Positions 1 through 5,388 of a stretch of 38,317 bases of DNA are shown here, one piece after another. Below the pieces are notes generated by a model. It made no database searches and had not been told where the DNA came from. It saw only the letters and a list, made by a program, of their open reading frames with translations. How positions within the stretch are numbered: the first letter of the stretch is position 1; each line of letters begins with the position of its first letter. The position numbers were made by a program, and so were the translations under genes. Location of the stretch: positions 1 through 38,317 of IMG/VR virus record IMGVR_UViG_3300045918_000165. One strand, given 5' to 3'. This DNA comes from a virus.

Positions 1-102
1 CATGAAATTGCGGTGCATCTCATCCGGGTAACGATGTCCGGTGACATCGACGCGTATATCGCCCTGCGATATCTCCAACGTGTCCGCGTAGATCATAGCC
101 AT
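1..102 (-). CDS. N-terminal part of a small protein that crosses the window join
   Basis: The ATG at 102-100 follows a good Shine-Dalgarno (GGGAG, about 8 bases upstream), and 34 codons run without a stop to base 1. The last codon ends exactly at base 1, and the minus strand continues in the same frame from 38317 to a TGA at 38227-38225. If the molecule is circular the product is 64 aa, mixed charged and hydrophobic, with no signal peptide and no fold I recognise. It would be the first gene of a minus-strand operon followed by the ORFs at 37857-38231 and 37654-37860, and is divergent from the HTH gene at 206. Function unknown. Confidence 0.7.
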   Translation of the reverse strand, partial: MAMIYADTLEISQGDIRVDVTGHRYPDEMHRNFM

Positions 103-127
103 GTGGTGTCTCCCGTTTGTCTGGTGC

Positions 128-157
128 GACCATACTCGCACAAAAAGCATAGCGCAA
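128..157 (-). promoter_or_regulatory. Candidate promoter for the leftward operon across the join
   Basis: On the minus strand TTGCGC (157-152), an 18-base spacer and TATGGT (133-128) give a moderate sigma70-like match. The transcript would start near 121 and have a leader of about 19 bases carrying the GGGAG ribosome site of the gene at 102. The -35 region lies between two copies of a direct repeat (139-152 and 159-172), so a protein bound there could regulate it. Motif reading only. Confidence 0.3.
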
Positions 158-172
158 TCACAAAAAGCATAG
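139..172 (+). repeat. Two 14-base direct repeats ending in GCATAG (candidate operator)
   Basis: CACAAAAAGCATAG occurs at 139-152 and again at 159-172. The 20-base period places both copies on roughly the same face of the helix. They lie between the divergent starts at 102 and 206, overlapping the likely promoters. The GCATA core recurs in the divergent region at 9416-9481 and at the start of the minus gene at 10362, so a shared repressor is plausible. Confidence 0.55.
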
Positions 173-198
173 ACACGCGAGAATCCCGGCGCTATGGT
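170..198 (+). promoter_or_regulatory. Candidate promoter giving a leaderless HTH transcript
   Basis: TAGACA (170-175), a 17-base spacer and TATGGT (193-198) resemble a sigma70 promoter. Transcription would start at about 205-206, which is the ATG of the HTH gene, and no Shine-Dalgarno lies before that ATG. The -35 overlaps the second GCATAG repeat. Leaderless regulator mRNAs are known from phage repressor genes such as lambda cI. This is inference from sequence only. Confidence 0.4.
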
Positions 199-205
199 CC
201 TGGGT

Positions 206-430
206 ATGGACCTAATCACCTTACCCACCTGCGATGAAATCAAAGCCGCCTGCAGAGCGCGCAACATCTCCGTCAACGCCCTGTGCAAACGTGCTGGCGT
301 CGGCCCCGCGCTGTTCTATCGCGCGGTTGCTGGCCAGAACATGAGCATGAGGACGATGGGGAGGTTGGTGAAGGAGCTTAACGCCATACCGATCCCGCCG
401 CCCCCCCCGGAACCGGAGAAAGAGCCATGA
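206..430 (+). CDS. Small helix-turn-helix regulator
   Basis: This 74-aa protein is mostly one helix-turn-helix (about residues 10-58): ISVNALCKRAGVGPALFYRA reads as the turn and recognition helix of an XRE/Cro-like or phage repressor-like fold. The C-terminus is proline-rich and acidic (PPPPPEPEKEP). The start is set at ATG 206 because an in-frame ATG at 194 would lie within the likely -10 element and neither has a ribosome site. It overlaps the next regulator by ATGA. Its place beside repeats in a divergent control region suggests a repressor or Cro-like switch protein, probably autoregulating. It is too short to carry a dimerisation domain of the CI type. Confidence 0.75.
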   Translation: MDLITLPTCDEIKAACRARNISVNALCKRAGVGPALFYRAVAGQNMSMRTMGRLVKELNAIPIPPPPPEPEKEP

Positions 431-639
431 GCGACGATAAGACATTCAGTCATTCCGACGTCCATATCACATTGATGAATGTGGTCAGCAATGCCGGTGG
501 TCCTGTCAAATGGGCCAAGGCTGTCGGCATGAGCCACACACCCGTCTCGCTGATGGTTGCTGGCAAGCGCCCGATCTCGGAACCCGTCGCCAATGCCCTC
601 GGTTTCCTTTGTGAAACGCGTTACCGCCGTCTCAGATAG
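427..639 (+). CDS. Cro/YdaS-like helix-turn-helix protein
   Basis: A 70-aa protein whose middle (residues about 16-58) matches the YdaS/Cro-type antitoxin and regulator pattern: a helix ending in GGPVKWAKAVGMS, a turn, then HTPVSLMVAGKRPISEPVAN. Such proteins pair with or oppose a neighbouring repressor. The start overlaps the preceding HTH gene by ATGA, so the two are probably translated together. The C-terminus is short and basic. It could be a transcriptional activator or the Cro of this phage. Family assignment is by motif shape, not by a search. Confidence 0.7.
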   Translation: MSDDKTFSHSDVHITLMNVVSNAGGPVKWAKAVGMSHTPVSLMVAGKRPISEPVANALGFLCETRYRRLR

Positions 640-643
640 ACTT

Positions 644-708
644 CCTGCCGGGGATGTCCTCCCCGCCGTCGCTCGCAGCCGCGTCTGTTCCCGAACGCGC
701 CCGGCAGG
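644..708 (+). repeat. Widely spaced 9-base inverted repeat in the leader of the SANT-like gene
   Basis: CCTGCCGGG (644-652) is exactly complementary to CCCGGCAGG (700-708), with 47 G+C-rich bases between. In RNA this would close a large stem-loop just before the TATACT sequence (719-724) and the AGGAG ribosome site of the gene at 738. It has no U tract, so it is not a simple terminator; attenuation, RNA protection or chance are all possible. Confidence 0.35.
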
Positions 709-737
709 CTCTCGGGATCTATACTTAGGAGATATCG

Positions 738-956
738 ATGCGAAAGATAAAGCCCTGGACCAATCGCGAATTTGCGCGGTTGGCGGAGATGCTGCGCGAG
801 CGGAAGTCAGTGAAAGACATCGCGGCGGCGCTCGAACGATCCGCGAAGTCCGTTTACAACGCGATGGCGCGCGATCCGAAAATCCGGTCTGTCACCGATC
901 AGAAGCGCGCTGTGATCTGGGATCGCTCGCGCCAGGAATGGACGGCTGAGCCATGA
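738..956 (+). CDS. SANT/Myb-like (homeodomain-like) DNA-binding protein
   Basis: The 72-aa product carries one homeodomain-like three-helix unit: a KPWTNREFARL start, a middle helix around LRERKSVKDIAAALERS and a recognition helix SAKSVYNAM. The W at the start of helix 1 and the 'IA..L.RS..SVYN' pattern are typical of SANT/Myb-like and GcrA-like N-termini. The ATG follows AGGAG at ideal distance. The stop overlaps the methyltransferase start by ATGA, so it heads the methyltransferase/replication operon. Likely a DNA-binding regulator or an accessory to replication or packaging; which one cannot be read from sequence. Confidence 0.65.
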   Translation: MRKIKPWTNREFARLAEMLRERKSVKDIAAALERSAKSVYNAMARDPKIRSVTDQKRAVIWDRSRQEWTAEP

Positions 957-1834
957 CGGACCCGCTTGCCATCGATATTTTCTGTGGCCTCGGCGGCTGG
1001 ACGGACGGACTTTTAGCGGAGGGTTATTTCGTGGTCGGGTTTGATATCGAGCGGCATGTTTACGGCAATCACCGCTATCCCGCGCAACTGGTCGTGCAGG
1101 ACGTTCTGACGCTGCATGGGTCGCAGTTCCGGCATGCCGCGCTGATCGTCGCCAGCCCGCCATGCCAGGGCTACAGCTACCGCGCCATGCCATGGAGCCG
1201 CGCCAAGGCACTGCCGCCACCTGACAACTCTCTGTTCGAGGCGTGCTTTCGCATCCAGCGTGAGGCGTGCGAAGCAGCGGGGCATCACATTCCGATGGTC
1301 GTGGAGAACGTGCGCGGCGCTCAGAAGTGGGTCGGGCGCGCGCGTTGGAATTTTGGCAGCTTCTACTTGTGGGGGGATGTCCCGGCGCTGATGCCGATCA
1401 CGTTCTCTCAAGGGCGCAAAAACAATGGCGGGTCGTGGTTCAACATTGGTGGCCCTGGCCAGAAAGTCACCAATCAGAACCCCGTGGCGGACGGCTACAA
1501 AACGCACGGCATGAACTGGTCGGATCAGACCAAGTGCGGCCAGGACTTCACGCGGATCGCGGGGAAGCAGGCGATGGATGGAATCAAAACGCCAGGGCGA
1601 AGTCTGAGCCGTGATGCCGGGAGAAAGTTCGGGACGCACAACATGGGGTCCGGTGAAAAGATCGCCGAAGAACTCGGGCTGAAAAACGGAGGCGACTGGT
1701 TCGGGAAAGGCATTGATTGCTCGCTGCAACGCAAGGCCGCGCCAGGATCAAACGCGAGAAAAGCAGCATCGGCGATGATCGCGAAGATACCTCTGCCGTT
1801 AAGCCGCTACATCGCATCGGTGTTCCGGCCATGA
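953..1834 (+). CDS. C5-cytosine DNA methyltransferase
   Basis: The 293-aa protein has the ordered motifs of Dcm-type enzymes: motif I DIFCGLGGWTDGL (residues 8-20, SAM binding), motif IV SPPCQGYS (about 69-76, with the catalytic cysteine) and motif VI VVENVRG (about 115-121). A variable central part would be the target-recognition region, and the C-terminal KIPLPLSRYIASVF resembles motif X. It transfers a methyl group from S-adenosylmethionine to cytosine C5 in DNA. No restriction enzyme is encoded next to it, so it is an orphan phage methyltransferase that probably shields phage DNA from host restriction. It overlaps its neighbours by 4 bases at both ends. Confidence 0.92.
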   Translation: MTDPLAIDIFCGLGGWTDGLLAEGYFVVGFDIERHVYGNHRYPAQLVVQDVLTLHGSQFRHAALIVASPPCQGYSYRAMPWSRAKALPPPDNSLFEACFRIQREACEAAGHHIPMVVENVRGAQKWVGRARWNFGSFYLWGDVPALMPITFSQGRKNNGGSWFNIGGPGQKVTNQNPVADGYKTHGMNWSDQTKCGQDFTRIAGKQAMDGIKTPGRSLSRDAGRKFGTHNMGSGEKIAEELGLKNGGDWFGKGIDCSLQRKAAPGSNARKAASAMIAKIPLPLSRYIASVFRP

Positions 1835-2001
1835 CCGACCTGGTGTGCGGCTGCGGCAATCCCGACTGGATCGCGGTGCGGCCTGGGGATGAGCCTGAGG
1901 AACTGATCCTGCTCGGCACGACGATCAAAGAGGGTGGCACGCCCCGGCTGGTCTGGTGTTCCGAGTGCTGGCCTGCGTTGAAGCGGGAGGCGGCGGAATG
2001 A
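1831..2001 (+). CDS. Small four-cysteine zinc-ribbon-like protein
   Basis: A 56-aa protein with two cysteine pairs, CGCG near residues 6-9 and CSEC near residues 43-46, separated by about 35 residues with a strand-like ELILLGTTI. This spacing fits a small zinc ribbon. It starts by ATGA overlap with the methyltransferase stop and ends overlapping the adenine methyltransferase start, so it is co-translated with both. It may modulate one of these enzymes or bind nucleic acid; no function is assignable. Confidence 0.6.
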   Translation: MTDLVCGCGNPDWIAVRPGDEPEELILLGTTIKEGGTPRLVWCSECWPALKREAAE

Positions 2002-2429
2002 CACCATTAGATACTAGAGTATTGTTTTCGAGTGCAGCGGAAGCGTGGGCAACGCCACGCGCTGTATATGATGCGCTGCACGCGGAATTTAACTTCACTT
2101 TCGATCCATGCCCTTTGATGGACCCCACGCAGGCTGGAATGTCCTTATTTGGAACGGATGGCCTCTATAAGCCATGGGAAGGGCATCGGGTCTTCTGCAA
2201 CCCACCATATGGTCCGGGCATTGCGAACTGGCTGGCGAAGGCTCGGGAGGCTGATCTGGCCGTCTATCTTTTGCCATCTAGGACAGATACGCGCTGGTGG
2301 CATGACCACGCGATGCAGGCGGATGAGATCCGTTTCCTGCGTGGCAGGTTGAAATTCGGAGGGGCTACCACCGGGGCGCCATTCCCATCGGTTGTTTTGG
2401 TCTATCGCGGGAGACAGGCGGGTGATTGA
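1998..2429 (+). CDS. Phage DNA N6-adenine methyltransferase (Dam-like)
   Basis: The 143-aa product matches the short phage Dam family (PF05869 type). It opens with WATPRAVYDALHAEFNFTFDPC, where the DPC is the family's signature, and has the catalytic NPPYG motif near residues 70-74, followed by the VYLLPSRTDTRWWHD segment and a FLRGRLKF strand. It would methylate adenine N6 using S-adenosylmethionine. The start is ATG 1998, overlapping the previous stop. It is the second of three methyltransferases in this operon and has no restriction partner, pointing to anti-restriction or regulatory methylation. Confidence 0.9.
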   Translation: MTPLDTRVLFSSAAEAWATPRAVYDALHAEFNFTFDPCPLMDPTQAGMSLFGTDGLYKPWEGHRVFCNPPYGPGIANWLAKAREADLAVYLLPSRTDTRWWHDHAMQADEIRFLRGRLKFGGATTGAPFPSVVLVYRGRQAGD

Positions 2430-2808
2430 GTTTACCATCCCCGCCGCGCTGCCGTCCCTCAACGTCAGGGACCGGATGCACTGGTCCGTCAGGCAGCGCC
2501 AGAAGCGTGACCTGGCCTGGGCTGTCTGGGCGGCTGTGGCGCAGCTTCCCGGCATCGTTCGGGATGGGCCATGGAAGCGCACGCGGGTGACGATCACGCG
2601 CTGTTCGGCTGGCGAGTTGGACCCTGACAACCTCGCGGCAAGCGCAAAACCGATGCTCGATGTCCTGTGCCCTGTCAGCAAGACGCATCCCTATGGCCTT
2701 GGCCTGATCGTGGATGACGCGCCAGCCCATTGCGAACTGGTGGTGCGGCAAGAGAAGGCGAAACGGAAAAACACACGCACTGTGGTGCGATTGGAGCGGA
2801 TCGAATGA
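2422..2808 (+). CDS. RusA-like Holliday junction resolvase
   Basis: The 128-aa protein starts at GTG 2422, inside the end of the adenine methyltransferase gene, and begins with a short strand and 'P.A.PSLN.R..MHW', the usual RusA opening. The active-site block is ELDPDNLAASAKPMLDVL (residues about 63-80), with the conserved DPDN, a lysine and a further aspartate, and a late acidic VDDAP. RusA dimers cut four-way DNA junctions using Mg2+. In phages they resolve branched replication or recombination intermediates before packaging. Context among replication genes agrees. Confidence 0.88.
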   Translation: MIEFTIPAALPSLNVRDRMHWSVRQRQKRDLAWAVWAAVAQLPGIVRDGPWKRTRVTITRCSAGELDPDNLAASAKPMLDVLCPVSKTHPYGLGLIVDDAPAHCELVVRQEKAKRKNTRTVVRLERIE

Positions 2809-3263
2809 CGAAGCGGAAGACTGACCAGCGGCGGACCACTAACCCAGCGGAGACAGCGGCGCGTGTGGCGCGTCTGCGGGAGTTGTGGGGAACGCTCATG
2901 ACGACGGAGGAGATCATCGTTGAAATCAACGCACTGCCAGGCGGCACGTGGCGGGCGGGTTATCTGCGGCACGTCGCTTCTAAGGGCAAGATGAAGCGGT
3001 CGGCGGCATTCCTGGCCAAGATGGGCGCGAACACGTTCATGGAGGGGGAGGCCGAACCGCAGGCGGCGGATATCTCCGATCTGCACCCAGAGCCGATACC
3101 CTACGCGGACGCACTCGGCTGGGCCGACTGCAACCGGGTCGAGATACCCGATGAAGACGACGTGGACGGGACGATGGCGATCATCAACGCGGCTCGTGCG
3201 CGGCACTATCTCGGGCCTTGGTATGTCGAGCGGCGCGCAATCGAATGGAGGAAAGCAGCATGA
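2805..3263 (+). CDS. Hypothetical early protein with possible helical DNA-binding N-terminus
   Basis: 152 aa. The first 25 residues are basic (KRKTDQRRTTNP) and are followed by a helix-turn-helix-like stretch, LRELWGTLMTTEEIIVEINALPGGTWRAGYLRHVAS, resembling sigma-like or GcrA-like arrangements. The middle and C-terminus are acidic (EIPDEDDVDG) and end in a tryptophan-containing helix. The start overlaps the RusA stop by ATGA. The product may bind DNA, but no family is recognised with certainty. Confidence 0.6.
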   Translation: MTKRKTDQRRTTNPAETAARVARLRELWGTLMTTEEIIVEINALPGGTWRAGYLRHVASKGKMKRSAAFLAKMGANTFMEGEAEPQAADISDLHPEPIPYADALGWADCNRVEIPDEDDVDGTMAIINAARARHYLGPWYVERRAIEWRKAA

Positions 3264-3379
3264 GTGAGCAAGACGCCATGGCGTTGGCACTGATCCGGGC
3301 GCGGGACGATCTGCGGCGGGAGATCGAGGCGGCGAAGCGCGAGGCTGCCACCGCCCCGCCATACCGGGGGGATTGGTAA
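3260..3379 (+). CDS. 39-aa charged helical microprotein
   Basis: ATG 3260 lies in the end of the previous gene and is preceded by GGAGGAAAG. The product is a single amphipathic charged helix (ALIRARDDLRREIEAAKREA) with a short proline tail ending in GDW. The TAA shares its last base with the next gene's ATG at 3379. Such short coiled-coil-like proteins are common in phage early operons. Function unknown. Confidence 0.55.
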   Translation: MSEQDAMALALIRARDDLRREIEAAKREAATAPPYRGDW

Positions 3380-3747
3380 TGCCGGAACCGATCTGCAAGG
3401 CCACGCGGGATGAACTGGAGAAGATGCGCGAGACTGACGCGCGGATCGTGCAGATACTCCACGACCTGACGGCGCGCATCGCGGCATTGGAGCGCGCGGC
3501 GGCGGTCAACGGATGCGGGGAACGGATGCGGGGAACGGGGATGAGGAATACGGTGGCATTGCGGCCTCTGATGCTTTCCGAATTTACCACTCGGAAGGAT
3601 GTCGAATTAACCCCATGGATACAGGGGCATATCGCCGTGTGGCAGCGGGAAGGGTTGGTATCAGTGACGGCCATCACCAAAACCACCGCCTGGGTTGAAC
3701 TGACCCCCAAGGGCCGGGCCGAGATCGAGCGGAAGGGGGGAGTGTGA
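3379..3747 (+). CDS. Hypothetical protein: coiled-coil N-terminus, winged-helix-like C-terminus
   Basis: 122 aa. Residues 8-45 form a charged heptad-like helix (ELEKMRETDARIVQILHDLT). The second half, LRPLMLSEFTTRKDVELTPW through KTTAWVELTPKGRAEIERK, looks like a small winged helix: helices followed by a two-strand wing ending in 'TPKGRAEIE', a pattern frequent in MarR- and PadR-like wings. The start at ATG 3379 is chosen over an in-frame GTG at 3373 because it couples to the preceding stop. Probably DNA-binding, role unknown. Confidence 0.6.
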   Translation: MPEPICKATRDELEKMRETDARIVQILHDLTARIAALERAAAVNGCGERMRGTGMRNTVALRPLMLSEFTTRKDVELTPWIQGHIAVWQREGLVSVTAITKTTAWVELTPKGRAEIERKGGV

Positions 3748-4313
3748 CAACGCGCGCTTTCTCCATCGGCAAAGGCAACACGCGAAAAAACGGCAAGCGG
3801 GAGAAGGATGATTTCTATCCCACCCCGCCAGAGTCAACCCACGCGCTGTTGGCAGTCGAGACGTTCCCCAGCCGTATCTGGGAACCGGCATGTGGCGATG
3901 GCGCGATCTCCAAGATACTGAAACTGGCCGGTCACACCGTCGTCAGCACCGATCTAGTGGACCGTGGGTTCGGAACACCGCGCCGGGACTTCCTGATGGA
4001 ACTGACGCTCGCGGCGCCGTGCATCATCACGAACCCTCCGTTCAAACTGGCTGATGAATTTGTTCTCCATGCTCTGCACCTGGGGGCGTCCAAGGTGGCA
4101 ATCCTGGCCCGTCTGGCGTGGCTGGAAGGCGTGGCACGGCGGGACACACTTTGGCACCGGGAAAATCTGGCGCGGGTGTGGGTGTTCTCCAAGCGGCAGA
4201 CGCTGTGGCGCGGGGATGATGCCAATGCCCAGACGAAGGGAGGGGCGATTGCGTTCGCGTGGTTCGTGTTCGAGCGTGATCACTCTGGACCGGCGGCCCT
4301 GTCGTGGCTCTGA
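3744..4313 (+). CDS. Second adenine-specific DNA methyltransferase
   Basis: 189 aa starting at GTG 3744 (GTGA overlap). It has a SAM-binding motif I (IWEPACGDGAISKILKLAGH, about residues 44-63) after a 'FYPTPPESTHALL' lead, a VVSTDLVDRG motif II and the catalytic motif IV TNPPF (about residues 94-98). The C-terminus with REN..RVWVFSKRQTLW is like other stand-alone phage adenine or cytosine-N4 methyltransferases. No target-recognition domain is obvious, which is normal for this small class. It modifies DNA, presumably against restriction. Confidence 0.87.
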   Translation: MTTRAFSIGKGNTRKNGKREKDDFYPTPPESTHALLAVETFPSRIWEPACGDGAISKILKLAGHTVVSTDLVDRGFGTPRRDFLMELTLAAPCIITNPPFKLADEFVLHALHLGASKVAILARLAWLEGVARRDTLWHRENLARVWVFSKRQTLWRGDDANAQTKGGAIAFAWFVFERDHSGPAALSWL

Positions 4314-4443
4314 CGGTTGACCCCGCGCGTCATCCAGTTGTAGTGTGCGGGAAGGTTCGGCGGGGGCCTGATCTCCCCCGCCTCATAACCTAGCCCAGCG
4401 GATATGCCGTCCCTGGGAATGACGACGACAAGAGGTTTTTGCC

Positions 4444-4635
4444 ATGCGTGATCCCAATATAGCCGCTCCTGCCGAAAACACAACAGCATATGCCAGGGTA
4501 TATGCCGCACGTGTCGCGTTCATGCGTGTCTGGGTTGCCGAGGTGCAACACCTGACCGAGGACGAGATCAGCCTGTCCATAGGCGATCTTGGGTCCAACA
4601 TGGCGTTGATCGCGGCGGTGTATCATGAGCCATAA
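4444..4635 (+). CDS. Hypothetical 63-aa protein before the initiator gene
   Basis: ATG 4444 is preceded by AGAGG about 8 bases upstream. The protein is largely helical (TAYARVYAARVAFMRVWVAEV), with an acidic second half (HLTEDEISLSIGDLG). It overlaps the replication initiator gene by 11 bases, so it is probably translated with it. It follows a 130-base non-coding stretch that holds TTGACC (4317-4322) and, 18 bases on, TAGTGT (4341-4346), a weak possible promoter. No family recognised. Confidence 0.6.
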   Translation: MRDPNIAAPAENTTAYARVYAARVAFMRVWVAEVQHLTEDEISLSIGDLGSNMALIAAVYHEP

Positions 4636-5377
4636 CTTGCCCTGGACGAAATTCTGGTGGAAGGATTGGGCCTCTGATGCCGCATTGAACGCGTGCAGCC
4701 TCGCTGCCCGTGGACTGTGGATCGAGTTGCTTTGCCGCATGGCCGAGAGCGAGGAACATGGCTTCCTGATGATCGCCGGGCGGTCTCCCACAGCCATCGA
4801 AATCGGGAAGATGGTCGGCGCCGATAGGCGGACGGTCGAGCGTCTTCTGACCGAATTGGAGACCATGAACGTCTTCTCGCGGGATGCCAGGGGGATGATA
4901 TTCAGCCGCAGAATGCAGCGGGACGGCTGCGTATCTCAGAGAAATGCAGCCAATGGGAAGCGTGGCGGAAACCCAATCCTCACTGCAAACAAGGACTTAG
5001 AGGAAAAGCCGGTTAAGCCCCCCCTTAAAGCAGAAGCAGAGGCAGAGGCAGAAGCAGAAGAAGAAGAAGAAAAAGAACCCTTACAGGGTTCCAAAAAAAC
5101 GGCTTCGCCTGACCCGAAGGGAACGCGGCTCGCGGATGACTGGACGCCTGGGGAAGCGGGTTGGGACTTCGCCGAAGGTCTCGGCCTCGACCCGGAGAAG
5201 ACCCTGGCGCAGTTCCGGGATTACTGGATCGCGCTACCGGCGGCGAAAAGCCGGAAAACGAACTGGCTCGCCACGTGGCGCAATTGGTGCCGGAACGAGG
5301 GGAAGCGGCGGCCCAATGGCCACGCCAAGCCACCGCCTCCGGTGGACCCTAATTTCCCAGGATGGAACGTGTATTAG
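4625..5377 (+). CDS. Replication initiator-like protein (DUF1376/DnaT-like type)
   Basis: 250 aa in three parts. Residues 1-115 are an N-terminal winged-helix region beginning 'LPWTKFWWKDWASDAALNACS', with a turn at MVGADRRTVERLLTELETM, as in phage initiators and DUF1376 proteins. Residues about 120-170 are a flexible, highly acidic linker rich in Ala-Glu repeats. The C-terminal part, AQFRDYWIALPAAKSRKTNW followed by LATWRNWCRNE, is the DnaT-like ssDNA/helicase-loader domain. It precedes the primase-helicase gene, the normal place for a lambda O/P-like initiator. It probably binds the phage origin and recruits the helicase. The linker DNA itself is a candidate origin. Confidence 0.8.
   Translation: MSHNLPWTKFWWKDWASDAALNACSLAARGLWIELLCRMAESEEHGFLMIAGRSPTAIEIGKMVGADRRTVERLLTELETMNVFSRDARGMIFSRRMQRDGCVSQRNAANGKRGGNPILTANKDLEEKPVKPPLKAEAEAEAEAEEEEEKEPLQGSKKTASPDPKGTRLADDWTPGEAGWDFAEGLGLDPEKTLAQFRDYWIALPAAKSRKTNWLATWRNWCRNEGKRRPNGHAKPPPPVDPNFPGWNVY
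5027..5091 (+). other. Purine tract plus inverted repeat inside the initiator gene (candidate replication origin)
   Basis: From 5027 to 5077 nearly every base of the plus strand is a purine, in imperfect 6-base repeats (GCAGAA/GCAGAG), running into GAA repeats. Immediately after come GAACCC (5075-5080), TTACA and GGGTTC (5086-5091), a perfect 6-base-arm hairpin, then seven A's. Lambdoid origins lie in the initiator gene's linker in the same way. The tract could equally exist only to encode the Ala/Glu linker. Confidence 0.4.
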
Positions 5378-5388
5378 GAAACGCCAAG

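Noticed and set aside
5092-5100. A7 run as a -1 frameshift site
   Set aside because: The A's are not in the X XXY YYZ frame needed, and both flanking halves of the protein are in the same frame.
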